Below are positions 34,390 to 46,840 of a DNA stretch of 64,000 nucleotides, in pieces. Source of the stretch: Pholiota molesta (lineage: Eukaryota > Basidiomycota > Agaricomycetes > Agaricales > Strophariaceae). The DNA lies in contig JACGCK010000185.1 in the NCBI GenBank assembly GCA_014925825.1, positions 23,655 to 87,654 on the forward strand, in the 5' to 3' direction. The stretch's first letter is position 1; each line of letters begins with the position of its first letter. The notes under the pieces were generated by a model. The model did not search any database, was not told the DNA's origin, and was given only the letters and a program-made list of their open reading frames with translations. Both the position numbers and the translations under genes were made by a program.

Positions 34390-36295
34390 ATGCTAGCTGG
34401 AATCACTAAGAGTCTCGCGGCTCTTGCCATTTTGGCTGTGTCGGCGAATGCACAGGGTACCCCTGCGTACGTGTATTCATTATTTTCCCATTCCCGAATC
34501 TGACTGCATACTCCTTTCCAGCTACATTGGCCAGCTCCTCTTGCAGCCTGGCATCAACAGCGGTACGTCCTGCAGCCTAGCACACTCACTTAAATTGAGA
34601 GAAAGGAACTCACGTCATCTCCAGCGAAGTGTCTGACGGCCGCATCCAATACCGACGGCGCGAAGGTGACCATCCAGCCGTGCACGAACGCGGCCAGCCA
34701 GAAATGGACCTTCAGCGGCGGCGGCCAAGTCAAAGCCTACGGCAACAAATGTCTGGACGTCACGAGCGGCAAGAACGCCGACGGGACAAAGATGCAGATC
34801 TGGACGTGCTCGACCAACAACCCGAATCAGAGCTGGGATTATAACGTGTGTTTCATTGAAGTTCAATGGTTGGTTTTCTTGTACTGATGCGCGCTCTTGC
34901 TTTTTCATTATTTTAGCGCTGGACCAATAAATTGACGTGGCTGAACAAGGGCAAATGTCTTGACCTTACCGGTGGGCTCCAGACTGATGGCAATCAGGTA
35001 CGCGCTCTTCCTTCTTTCGAAATGCACGAAGCGCGCTCTGACTTCGGAATGTGTAGATTCAAATTTGGGGGTGCAATGGCGGCAACATCAATCAAGTCTG
35101 GAACACCGGCTACTCCGTCAACAGCTTGCCCACCACGTCGCAAGCGGACCAGTTTGGTACGAATAACTGCGGCACTACTTCGAGTTCCACTGCAAATTGC
35201 CAGACCGGTTGGATCAAGTTTGTCTATATGTCTTTTTCATATTATATCAAGGCTGACTTTCCCTTCAGCTCTGCCAGTGATTTCTGCATCTGGGGTCCTC
35301 GTGAGTTTCACTTCAAATATCATCTTCATCAATCGTTTACCAAACCACTTGATGGTCGGTCCTTCCAGCGCGCCTTGCTTCTATCGGCGATATCGAGACC
35401 GAGGCTATTGCGTATTGCACCAAATCCGGCCGTGGCACGCGCACTATGCCCAATGGTACATTGAAGGGTGTCCACTTCGTCAAGACGCCTGAATACGTGC
35501 AGGTGACTGGCGTGGGCAATTTCACCAAGATCAATGTGCAGCAGGGCGATGAAGGAGGTGAATTGGACAACAGGGGGGCTGATGGTGTGTTCTGCTTTAG
35601 TTGCGCTTTTGTATTTTGCTAACGGTTTGAAAATGATGGATAGGTCGTGGAAACCCCAGTACGCATCTAATTGTCTTCAAATTTTATATCTGGCGTCTAA
35701 ATTAACATTTTGATTTTATGTAGTTGGTGGCCTTCTTTACGGAAACACCTTTGGCGCCGGTCTTCAATACCACGAATGGACGAGCTTCCTCTCTGATTCC
35801 GAATTCTGCATCCGCGCTTGTGTAGGCGCCCGTGCCACTCAGCTTTGCAATCACGTCTATGATATCATGGGCTGCTATTGGGTACGCCCCTTTTCGTCTG
35901 CCCAGCAATGAGTCTTCGGAACTCACGTTTATTACATCAGAACATCCCTGCTAGCTACTCCTCGGGCGTCTATGAGGATTGCTCAGGCGACGCAGCGTAA
36001 GCCCTTATTCTCCTAGCTATATCCCAATGGAAGAGACCTAACTTCGTTGTATCCCAGTCTTCCCATGGGTGTCTATGGTACAAGCACTTGGGCCCAAGGA
36101 ACGAAGCCCACCCCGTCTCCGCACCCACAGCCGGCATCCTCCAGCTGCACGGCCCTCCCCACCGTGTCTGTCGCGCCCGCCGTTGCCAGGCGTCACCAAA
36201 TGGAGGTCGTCAGGCGCAACGCCAGCCCCGATTTCCCCGGTGCTACCCCGCGCCCCTCGTCTAGACAACATTGCAGACAAGTCATGGCCAGATAA
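34390..36295 (+). CDS. Secreted ricin-B lectin fused to macrofage-activating-glycoprotein-like domain
   Basis: Eleven exons (34390-34466, 34522-34562, 34625-34845, 34917-34997, 35057-35217, 35269-35300, 35369-35584, 35644-35658, 35724-35881, 35941-35996, 36058-36295) give 431 residues. Residues 1-22 are a signal peptide (ITKSLAALAILAVSANAQ). Residues 40-150 carry three beta-trefoil QxW repeats (SQKWTF, NQSWDY, NQVWNT), each with a KCL or TKMQIW partner, marking a ricin-B carbohydrate-binding domain. Residues about 190-380 match the basidiomycete macrofage-activating-glycoprotein pattern: SASDFCIWGP, GVHFVKTPEYVQVTGVGNFT, DEGGELDNRGADGRGNPIGG, HEWTSFLSDSEFCIRAC, HVYDIMGCYW and LPMGVYG. The role is probably at the cell surface or extracellular. 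The C-terminal tail is basic and Pro/Ser-rich. Exon 8 is only 15 nt. Confidence 0.85.
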
Positions 36296-36917
36296 ATATA
36301 CTGAGTTACAGTATTTTTGTTTGTGTTGCTACGCACTTATATCTTGTCGAACACTTGAACACTTCTATCTACACTTTTAATCTACATAGTTATCTGGGTG
36401 GTATATATGGACATTTGGAATCTACATTTTCTGTTAATTACCTTTGGGTTGTGTCTAGACTTCAAGGTTCAGAGTTTATACAATGCTGCAAGGATTTTAT
36501 TGAGGAAATTGCATTCCGAGAAAATCCTACGGCAAGGGATAAAGGAAGTCCACCAGGCACGCGACAACGTTCTGCACCTACTTACCGTCGACCTTTAACT
36601 GATACCAATTATCAACATTGGTCCTACTGCCTATATATAATCACGCGCAGAGCTTCTATCTGGCTTTATGATTATTTCTGGAGCCCTTCCGGACATGTGT
36701 GGCACCCCAACAACGTCCTTAGACGCTTGACCTTCAGGAATAAGCGCGCGCCGGGCCGGTTGTTGACTAGTGCTTAGTTCGGAAGCTGATCGTGCCATTG
36801 CCAAGGGGCTTAGCCAAGGCTTAGCAATGCGTTTAACTCCCGCCTCATAACCCACACCCATCCCATCGCCTACACTGCGGAATATGTGACTTAGATCCTC
36901 GTATTCTGACAGGAGTA
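36296..36917. other. Intergenic region
   Basis: This 622-bp space lies between the lectin gene stop and the TBC gene start, both on the plus strand. I see no gene or clear motif. Confidence 0.4.
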
Positions 36918-39900
36918 ATGGCATCGAACCATATCAAGACGCCGGTGCATTCGCATCCACTTTCGCCGGAAGAAGGCCCATCGAGGAGCAGGCGAACGCG
37001 TGGTAGCGACGTCCGTGCATCGACCGCGGCAAACTACTTCACCTTGAGGAGTCAGCTCGAGCAGGACCAGTCCGACTCTCCCAACTGGGATGGGAGCGTT
37101 CGCGGTTATGGAAAAACGGAGAAGAAAAAGCCGATAGACGTGAAGGCGTCCTCGTCGTCACCCTCGCTTGCCGGGATGTGGGATCCGGTGCCCACCAGCA
37201 CACCGCCGATATTTGTTGTAGGCTCGCCAAACGACCGCGGGAATTACCATGCCCATGTCACACCCGACGTCGAGGTGGAGGGAGTTGATTCTGCTGTGTC
37301 TAGCCAAGTACTGGCGACCAAATGGCACACTTATTCCGACGAGGCCATTCAAGTCGCTATCTCCAAACTTGGTGCCTCCGACACGCCAGCAGATGGATCT
37401 AGTCTCCCATATCACACTGCGTTGCGTGTCTTATCTTCAGCAGTAAGCAATCTTTCGCGTGTCAGGTTAGAACTGGAGGAGGCGAGAAGGGTGCTGAAAG
37501 AGAAGGAGGTCGCGAAACAGAAGAGGGCCGAAGAACTATTAAAGGAACTGATTCCCTCTGAACAAGACGTCGCAAAACGCGTAATACAATCTCTGTTCAC
37601 CAATGACGATGAAGATGAGCACCATGTCCTTCGGAAATTAAGCGTTTTGGTATGTGTTCCAATATTCATCGCTGCTACAGTGCTAACAACTATGTAGTCG
37701 CTTGCAGAATCGCTGGCCGAAGCTGTCGCTGATGAGGTGCCACTATCGCGTAGCGCACCAGAGCCGCCACATGCTCTGAGTCCGATGGCCGAGGAAACGT
37801 CAGAGATGCTCAATTCGCCACCACGTGTCGATGAGCCAACGCATGATGAAGAGCCTAAACCTCCTACTATCGATGTAGAAAGCGCAGGAGAGCCAACTAT
37901 AGCTCCTCACAAGTCGCGACAAGAGCGTCCTAACATCGGTGATTGGATGGGCACGTGGTGGGGCAAAGGACGCAGCGAACGTTCAGCCAACGACAAAGAC
38001 CCACCCTCAGCTGTTCAGCCGGTGCCCATCCCCGCGAAAACGCCTGGTCGTCGGCGAAATGCAAAGAGCGTCTTTGGGGGTCTGGGGATATCGATACTCA
38101 ACCCAGCAATCCCGACAACGACGAAGAAGCAGGCTGTCGTCACCGATGAGTCCATGCCCGCTTCGGAAACGGCGTCTATCAGATCAGCCAGGTCAGCCAG
38201 GTCGACGCATACTAATATTGGCTCAACGTCGGGAATGGTTTCCTCGCTCTCTTCTCCACTGGTACCTTCCTTTGCTCCATCGCCCGCTGCACCTCTCATG
38301 TCTACTGCCTTCGACAATCTTGTTTCATCCTCCCAAGATTTATCCAAGGCATCATCACTACTAAGTCCTAGCCAGGATCCCGAGGTCGTGCTGACGCAGG
38401 GAGTCACCTTGCGAGCAATCGCCAACGCAACGCGTGTTATGAGCTCCGACCCAAGCAGCATTCTCTCGGATCAAGGTCGCGACACAGGCCCCCTCATCAA
38501 GAAACTGGCAATGGAGCTCATCAAGAACGCGCGCGACGAGGGCGTCGCTTTCCATGAACGCCCCAAGGAGCGCAGGGACCTCAGGGCGGAAAATGCGCCA
38601 GAGACGAGTGATAGAGCCGGCGTTGCCGGACATATGGCGTCGCTAATTGGGACCGCAGACGCTGCTATGACTCTGAATAGGGCGTTGGCTGGCCAGCCGG
38701 AAGGTATCAAGAAGCCGAAGTCGCGGAAATCGAGGACGACGAGCATGATGCAGGTTGCGCCGCCATTCGCTGCGCCACTATTTAGCTCGTTTATGAACCA
38801 ACAGCCGAGGAAGGCGTCGAATATAGCTGACAGAATGGCTTCTGGCGCCAATCACGACCATGCCTCTTCATCTTCCGTAACGAGGCCAAATGCGACAACC
38901 TCCGCCAACACAGGCGGACCTAGCAGGAAAGCTCTTTCTGTTCCTCTAGAATCGATCATACCAGCGACAGCAAAACCGCCTACGCAGTATCTCTCGAGGA
39001 CGTATACACCCCTCACCTCGCGTGATTTCCGGTTCACAATCCCTCTGCCACAGTCTGCATCGAGATACACGATTTATCACGACGACAAAAATCAGAGGCC
39101 GCTGACGGACCGATATGGGTTCATGTATGACGTATCTCAGTACGACGTCCTCCTGCTTATACGCGCAAAAGAATGCAACAATAGCGCACCTGCATGCTTG
39201 ACTGGTGTAAAAATCGCCGACCGCGAAGAAAACAACAGCTGGCCGGATGATGACGAGGAGGAAGACGGAGCGGGTCCGACTAACGCTATGGAGATCGTGA
39301 AGGAGAGTTGTACTTGCAGCGGGGAACTGGATGTGCCCGCACAAGGCGGCGGCGACGCAGGGGCTGCCGATTCTATGTCTATCAGCGCCAAGAGCCGCTC
39401 CTCGTCCAAACGCGCGTCGGGCGTCGTCTCTCTGGCGCCCTCCGCCACTTTGGCCGCGTCCACCACCTCCGTCCTCTCAGTGTCCTCCGACACGCCGCAC
39501 CACGCGTGCGCCAACACCGTGCGGCGGCTCCTCAACCAGCTCACGGCGATCCACGACGAGCAGCAGGCCGCGCAGCGGAAGGAGTGGGACGCGTTCGTGA
39601 AGCAGCGGCGCCGCGTCCGGCACCTGAAGGCGCACACGGGCGCCGCCGCGCCCGTGCTCTCGTCCTCGCTCGCCTCGGGCCCGCGCGCGGCGGCGATCCT
39701 CGGCCTCGGCACGGCCGGGGAGGACGACGAGCTGTCGCACAGCGAGGGCCTGATCGGGTTCGCGCAGCTCGGGCTGTCGACGAACCGGGATGAGCGGCGG
39801 GAGTTCGAGCGGCTCGTGCGGAGCGGGATCCCGCTGGTGTACCGCGCGAAGGTGTGGCTGGAGTCGAGCGGGGCGCTGGAGATGCGGGAGCCGGGGATGT

Positions 39901-40809
39901 TCCAGGATCTGCTGGCGCAGGTGGATGGGCAGGACGGGGTGGCGGAGGAGATTGAGAAGGATGTGGGGAGGACGATGCCGTTGAATATTTTCTTTGGGGG
40001 GGATGGTGCTGGAGTGGACAAGCTGCGGAGGGTGCTGCTTGCGTATAGCAGGTCAGTTGCTTTGCTTTTGGTCGTCGTTCTATGGTCGGAAACTGAGGTC
40101 TGGTTTCGTGCAGACGGAATCCTGCTGTAGGGTATTGTCAAGGCATGAATCTGATCACGTCCACCCTCTTGTTGGTGCATGCGGATGAGGAGGAGGCGTT
40201 CTGGATGCTCGCGGCTATCGTCGAGCGGATCCTTCCCGAAGACTTCTTCTCACCATCTCTATTGCCGTCACGGGCGTGTCCTCTCGTGCTGCTCGACTTT
40301 GTCCAGGAGCTCACCCCGAAGCTGCACGCGCATCTGACGGAGCTTGGGGTTGATCTGGCTGCTATTTGTTTCTCGTGGTTCTTGTCGCTCTTCACTGACT
40401 GCTTGCCCGTTGAGGTGTGTGTCCTGACTGTCTTTATGCATTTCTTAATTTCTTACTCATTCATTCGAATCACAGACTTTGTTTAGAGTCTGGGATGTTT
40501 TTCTTGTGGACGGCTTGGACGTTCTCTTCCGAGTTGCGCTCGGTATTCTGCGCAGCAACGAGGCGGAACTCCTGCGTTGTGAGTCTATCCCGGCGGTCTA
40601 CGTGGCATTGGAGAATCTGCCTACGAGGATGTGGGAAGCAGACAAGCTCCTGCAGGTATGCTCTCCTTGTCTCGATAGACAATCACCTCACTCATTGACT
40701 TTCGTCGTTGCAGCTGGAAGGAGACCTTAGAAGCACGCTGGTGCATGCGCAGATTGTGAACAAGCGGAAGGCGCACGTCGCTGAACTGAAGCAGCTCATT
40801 GCAAGTTAG
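36918..40809 (+). CDS. TBC-domain Rab GTPase-activating protein
   Basis: Five exons (36918-37649, 37698-40051, 40114-40414, 40476-40655, 40714-40809) give 1220 residues. The first 900 residues are mostly disordered, with one coiled coil (LELEEARRVLKEKEVAKQKR). The TBC domain occupies about 940-1190: RSGIPLVYRAKVWLESSGA, then IEKDVGRT, which supplies the IxxDxxR catalytic arginine finger. RNPAVGYCQGMN supplies the YCQ glutamine finger, and FSWFLSLFTDCLPVE and RVWDVFLVDG follow. TBC proteins speed GTP hydrolysis by Rab GTPases on membranes. Both catalytic fingers are present, so activity is expected. The 39.3-40.0 kb part is markedly GC-rich, which creates long antisense open frames that are shadows. 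Confidence 0.92.
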
Positions 40810-41244
40810 ATTTGCGGAAGCTGTATGGTTCTGTGTTGTATTTGGATTTCGACGTATTACAACAGGTTTTCATAATCAAGACAATCGGACTGTACTTTAG
40901 CGCTTTTAGCTTTTGCATTTGTTTTCGTTTCAATGGGATTTGGAATATCCGAATGGGCTGTAGAACAAATTATGTTTTCTGCCATCGACCTCGAGCATAC
41001 TTGCTGTCGCTCACGGTCATAGCTGTCGCCTTTTCGCCACAGTAAACAGCATCATCAATGATTAATGAAATTTAATGAAACTCCGAATTCGATTTTCTCT
41101 TCTCTTGATTTTCCTTACGCTTTGAAGTTTGTCGTCATTCTTCGTGCTCTTGCTGTCATCATCAGCTTTCCTGTCCTCTCTTCTTATCTCTCTCGTCTCG
41201 TCTCTCGTCTAATCTCGCCTGCTCAGTTGCCCCGCTTAAATAAC
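40810..41244. other. Intergenic region with pyrimidine-rich promoter tract
   Basis: A run of CTCGTCTCGTCTCTCGTC type lies at about 41185-41216, just before the start at 41245. The same tract is found upstream of the inverted copy (60060-60090), so it belongs to the duplicated unit. Confidence 0.5.
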
Positions 41245-43434
41245 ATGGCCGACCCTCTCGAAATCAGATTGAGATATGTTGTTATCGACGACATCGACTT
41301 TACACCAAGGCTCGGGATATCCGATGTCGCCACTCTTCCGCGAAAGCGAGTGGTTGACGATTTGGTCGCCCATATTCGAGCGGTCATCCCGGATTTGCAG
41401 CGTTTCGAAAGAGGGTTATTCAATGTTCTGAAGATCATAAAGCCGGTGCCACCAGAAACGGTCGACGACGTAGTAAACCCTTCGGAGACCACAAGGCGGC
41501 ATGGAAGAGGAGAGTCCCTCTCGCTCGCTCCAATCCTTCGTTGTATGCGCGACCGAACTGCAGAGACAAAGAAACCTGAACTAGCCAATGAATATGTCAA
41601 AATTGTTCCCGGATATGCAACACTTCAGGACGAGTTCAGCCATGAGGATGAGGATCTTATCTCGGTGATTGTGGTGCTACAGCGTACACTTAGTGAGTAT
41701 TCATCAGCTGCGTCGCATACATATCCCTTTTGACGTTATTCAGCGGAGGAAGCCGACAGGAATGAAAGGGACCTGGAGCCGGGAATGATTTTTCGTCCGC
41801 AGCCGTTTCAGTCTCTCGTCTGCTACCATCCTTCTAATGCACACATTCAGGCTGTAAGAACTTGCTCGGCATCATAAATGGGGGTCCTCTGTCGCAGACT
41901 TCGGACGAGCACGGAACCAATCTGCGCGCATATGCGCTCATGGATCGTCCTGCAAACCGGTACACGTTCCCTGTTGCGCTCTTCGATCAGAACTTGGCAT
42001 TGCTTCAGTACAGATTGGAGAACCTTGGCGTCACCTTCGGCTCGGATAAAGCCAGGCAGCTTTTTCCTGACGAATTAACCTTTCGTGCTGCTGCTGACCA
42101 GTTCATCTCCGTCGCGGTTGAAGATTACCAGAGCAAAGATGAACGGATGCAAGCCTCGAGGCGTTTCTTGGAGACAATTTTCGGAGATAGTCTCGAGCTG
42201 GAGTACCCACTTGCTACGAACAAAACTTTGAGTGTCCAAGGGAATACGTCTACTAAAACGTTGGATGGCGCCTACGTGACGATGATCAAAGCCATTGGCT
42301 TCCCAAAAATAACGCGGGTCATCCTTGGAGTGAAGAGCAGCGCATACCAAGGTGATGCCCTGTCCCAAATGACAAAAGGTTTTGCGGAAGAGGTGTATGG
42401 ATTCAAGGTATGTGTTTAATTTGCTCTATGCCTCTGGAAAGTTAACGTTTACTTGGCGGAGGCAGGACAAGAACTATTTCGAATCGACATATTTTCCGAA
42501 GATATTGGTTGCTCTCAACGGACACAAGCTCGAAATCTCCATCGCAGTATGCCTCGAAACGGTCGTCGTGAATCAGATCCTCAGCTTTAATATACAAGAC
42601 AACATGTTTCGCAGCGAGCTGCAGCAAAAACTATCACGCGTAGCTGAGGCCCTAAAAGCATGTTCTGCTCAGCTCGATGCGTATTACTCCAAGCTCGCAG
42701 CAAAAAGGATGCCCTCGTATTTTTTTCCTTCGCCGATGCTCGAGCCTTTGGACTCGTCTAAGCCATTGGCTCTGCAGGGCGCATTGGAAGCTTTGTCCAC
42801 TTTTCCAGGCCTCAGGATTGTTGCCCGTCTGGATCGATACAATGACGAAATGCGCCAAAAGCCTCAACCGGGGCCAGCTGACATGCGCCACAATCTCTTC
42901 CTTGCAGAGCAGCTTAACGCAGACGACAGCTCTGCTCAATTCGTTGTCAAGGTCGTGAAGCGATACGGCCAGGCAGCCCACCGCTGTCTCGCTGAAGGAA
43001 TGCTTGCACCACGGCTCCTTTTGTGTCAACCTATCATCGGAAACTTGATTATTGTTGTCATGGAACGTGCTAAAGGGCGTCCCTTGAATAGCTTTATAGG
43101 GGACGATTTACTTGCTTTGAACGGGTGTTTGGTCTTCAATCGTCTGAAGGAAGCATTAACTTTGCTCGAACGCGAGAAGCTTGTCCACGGTGATCTGCGG
43201 GATGTGAACATAATGGTGGATGATTCCAACCCACAAGCAGTCACAGTGAGCATCGTTGACTTTGACTGGGCAGTAAAGCATGACGAAGGATTCTATCCGG
43301 ATAACATCAATGTGGAGGAGCTGCATGACCGCTGGCATAGCGATGTTGGGCCATTAAAGAAGATGAGAATAGAGCATGATAAATATGCTATCCTTAGTGT
43401 CTTGGGACCAAGATATTTCGGGATCACCGAATAG
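41245..43434 (+). CDS. Crinkler-like protein with C-terminal kinase-fold domain (copy C1, intact)
   Basis: Three exons (41245-41692, 41851-42407, 42466-43434) give 657 residues. The N-terminal 80 residues (LRYVVIDDIDFTP, then VVDDLVAHIRAVIPDL and VLKIIKPVPPETVDD) look like the ubiquitin-like header of Crinkler/CRN proteins; this is inference. The central 200 residues resemble the variable CRN middle. The C-terminal domain has kinase landmarks: FVVKVVKR (Lys), CLAEGMLAPRLL (helix C Glu), HGDLRDVNIMV (catalytic loop, Asp and Asn present) and SIVDFDW in place of DFG. Such kinases are found in fungal CRN proteins, which are proposed to act in the nucleus or in conflict between organisms. The first intron (158 nt) is long and is conserved in the inverted copy. 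Confidence 0.75.
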
Positions 43435-43739
43435 CAAACATTGAAAGTCTTGTAAATGTCTAGTGAGATACTATGTACTTGCCAATATGTTCTATATTTT
43501 TGTCCTTGCTAGGATTGTAGCCTACACGGCCCATCGGCGTCAGAGCGGTACTATCGCAGAAATACGGAAGAGATGATTCGTCCGACGGCGAGCGCGCCTC
43601 AATCACGTGAATAAACGAGTTACCGAGGCAGCTTCGCCATTCCCAGGGATTTCCTTTTTTACCCACGCGACCGATTTACACCGAGCGACCGATTCCAGAC
43701 CGATTTACACCGAATGAAAAGCACGTGAGATGACGCACT

Positions 43740-45660
43740 TGCTCTAGCAACAGGCGCTCGTCCCACTTGCACTCCCTATGCCCCAGCTATGCCCACAGCA
43801 CCCAGGACTGCCTAGTTTCAACACGAACGACGACGCGAACAACGTCGCAAAAGACAACACGGACGACGATGCGGACGACGATGCGGACGACGACGCAGAT
43901 GAGCGGCCCTGGGCACTACGACGACGATGCAGCGGCCATGTCAGTGGAGGCAACAAGGTATGTAAGTCCGCCCCCATCCGCCACCCACTGACCGCGAGTT
44001 ATGGCCAGTGTCAGCGTTGGGACCGCGCCACGTCATCGCCGCGCCCATGACAGCCCAACGCGATGGCACATCACCACCGACCACCCCACACCCCTTCCCA
44101 ACACCACCAACCACCGCCTTTGCGGCCACCTCAGGCTCCCCATTGTGATCGTCGCCGGTTCGCCCTCCGAGTCCCCAGCCCCCACCGTTCTCATTTTACG
44201 CCCGCCGCCCTCCTCTCGTCGCGTGCCCCTCCCTCCAACGAGGGACGTGGGCCGGCTGTTGATCTCAACGCGATCTTGGCGATCGCACCCGCCACACCAC
44301 GACTAGCCGCCTGCACTGCATCTACCCCACCCCCCTTCTCGACGGCAGCGTGCGACGATGGCAGCGCACGACGACGGCAACAGCGCACGACGACAGTCGC
44401 AGCGTACCACAATGGCAGGGCGACTCCATCGTCAGCAGCGCCGCCCGCGCGACTTCTTCGTCAGGTTTAGCACGGGCACGCGGATGGGCAGCGACGACGG
44501 CGCGCGCGGGAGCGTGGTGGCGCCCCCGGCAACAGCGCACGACGACGGTCGCAGCGTACCACAATGGCAGGGCGACTCCATCGTCAGCAGCGCCGCCCGC
44601 GCGACTTCTTCGTCAGGTTTAGCACGGGCACGCGGATGGGCAGCGACGACGGCGCGCGCGGGAGCGCGGTGGCGCCCCCGGATGAGGACCCTGAGCCGCG
44701 CATGCGCGTCAACGCTGCACACCCATGAGGCGTCCGCGCGCCCGCATCCTCGCCACCGTCAAGAGACGACGCAGAGCGCGAGCCAGCAGACGCTGCCATG
44801 CTCCCGTACCACCCATCCTCCGCAGCAGTCTGCGCGTCGAAGAACGGCTCGTCCCGCGGCAGCTGCGTGCACGGTGCACGCCAGTACTTGTTCATCTACC
44901 TGGCTCCAAGCCTCCTGCTCCAGCTTCCACCCAGCCACTAATACGACGAACAAGCGCCCACTGACACGGCGCTATGTTACCGCCGACCGCCCACATTGCC
45001 GCCGCCACCTTGAACACCTCTGCCACCTGCTCCAGCGCCTTGTCGGTGGGTACGACGATGACGAACGAGTGCTGCTCGTGCGTTTCCCTGTCCATCGCCG
45101 CCTTCAACACCGCCGCTGCCTGCTCCAGCCGCCTTTTCTGTGTCTACCTGGCTGGCGGCTACCCTAGCAACCTCACTCTCCGCCTCTTTATGCATACACG
45201 TAACAGCTACAAAGTACGGTGAGCACAACAGCTCAAATATGGCAGCCAGCACGATGGCGGCGCATGGACAACGGCGGCACACATCAGACAAACGAATGAC
45301 GGCGGCGCACTCGAACAAACGAACGAACGAATGACGGCGGCGGCGCACATTGACGAACAAACGCCAGTGGCACACATCTGCTGATGAATGGATGGCGCAC
45401 GACTGGCGGCGGTGCATGAGGCACGAAGCCACCGCCATTGACTGCTGCCTCCGCCCTTTCGAATGAGCTTTGCTCGTTTGTTTGGACTCTGCGGTGGCGC
45501 AAACGACAGTGGCACTAGCAATGGAGGATGGCGCACAAACGGCGGCGCAAACAACGGCGGCACAAATGTGGCCTCGCGGACGACGGCGCAGACGGCGGTG
45601 GTGCGAACAACGGTGGTGCGGATGACGTCGACAGCCATGTCGACGTGGGCAGTGAGGCAA
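43740..45660. repeat. GC-rich low-complexity block
   Basis: The sequence is dominated by short units such as ACGACGATGCGG (43864-43900) and GGCGGCGCA variants (45240-45640). Overlapping open frames exist on both strands because stops are rare, with biased Arg/Ala/His-rich translations. No splice model or conserved protein emerges. I do not call a gene here. Confidence 0.6.
44376..44680. repeat. 152-bp tandem duplication
   Basis: Two near-identical copies lie back to back (44376-44527 and 44528-44680). The anchor AGCGTACCACAATGGCAGGG is at 44401 and 44553, 152 bp apart. Confidence 0.85.
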
Positions 45661-46840
45661 CAGCAAGGTGACTGTCAGTCTGGGTGCCCAAAAACTGCCC
45701 CATCACATTACCGTCTCTACGTACTAGGAACATTGCATATTGCAGTGTTCTGTGGCGGAGAGACGCAACATGGTGATGTTTGGTGGGCGCCCGTAGACAT
45801 CTATACATCCATAGCAAAAAACCTGTGGGTTGGCAGGTATGCGTTAGATTGGGTAAGGGTGCGGGGTATCCCCACATCCGAGAACCATTGCTCTTTCCAT
45901 TAACTTCAAGGTCTGGTTTTTTTGGCAGAACTTTACTTTTTAGTCTTGTAACCAGACCTTTAAACACTAGAAAATGTTATATATTATTTGGAGGCCAGGG
46001 CCAACGGTATTACTTGTAAGTATTGAAAACAGTTAAGAGAATGTGAGTTAAAGACGAGTATTGTCATGCGAAGCCGTGGCCCACAGGCCGCCCACTAACA
46101 CAACTTCCCACAAACTTCACAAGTAGTCTGCACTGACGGATATGTATCAAACCAAAGCATAGTTCATCCAACTCACTACTGAAATGGCCGCACTGATATA
46201 TTCAAGGAAGCAAAGCACTTCGATCTATTCAATTTATATTTAAAGTTTGCAATCTCTACTTCAAGTTGTTCTCTACAAAAAAATTGTGGTAGTGGAACAG
46301 ACCGCAAAGAGTCCAGATGCTGTAATTAAATACATGCTGCAGGATCAATCATTATTTTTGTCAATGGCCATGCTTTCTTCCATCTGTTTGATGTGAAATT
46401 TCTGGGGGTTAAGCTGTGAACCCCTTCTTTTAAAGATTGAGCTTGGCGGCCGTCGCAACCTTAGGGTAGATTCCCTAAGATTGTCTTTAGTTAAATCAAC
46501 AATCTAGTTTGGTCATAATACTGCCATTGTTGCCTTTATAATTGATATACATCTACTTTCTAATGCTAGAGCTCGCGGCCAGCGCCAGCCACCGCTGAGA
46601 CAATTGCGCGCTTATGGAAATCCCTGGGTAACATTTGTGGGAAAGCTCGGGATCTCCCTGGGCCAAACAACGCACCACAGGGGCTCCGGACCGCCCTGGG
46701 AATGACCAATTTTTCGTTACCGAACCGGAAGAGTGCGGAGTTTGATTCACTTCCACCCCTCCCCCATCCCACTTCCCGACGTCGACCGCACAACGCTCGC
46801 CGCCTCCTTCTCCTTCTTCCGCATCCTCGTCTAAGCTAGA
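45661..46840. other. Intergenic region before SDH3
   Basis: I see no supported gene in this 1.2 kb. A CT-rich leader (46800-46835) precedes the SDH3 start. Short minus-strand frames near 46553-46793 overlap the probable SDH3 promoter and are not supported. Confidence 0.4.

Noticed and set aside
39137..40180. 347-codon open frame on the minus strand
   Set aside because: It is antisense to the TBC gene in its GC-rich, stop-poor part; the translation is Ser/Arg-rich with no family pattern.
41693..41850. An extra exon inside the 158-nt first intron of C1
   Set aside because: The segment would encode an open stretch, but the next exon then enters at the wrong phase (CTG TAA). The same long intron is kept in C2.
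44358..45167. 269-codon open frame on the plus strand
   Set aside because: It spans the 152-bp tandem duplication and low-complexity repeats; biased composition and open frames on both strands argue against a gene.
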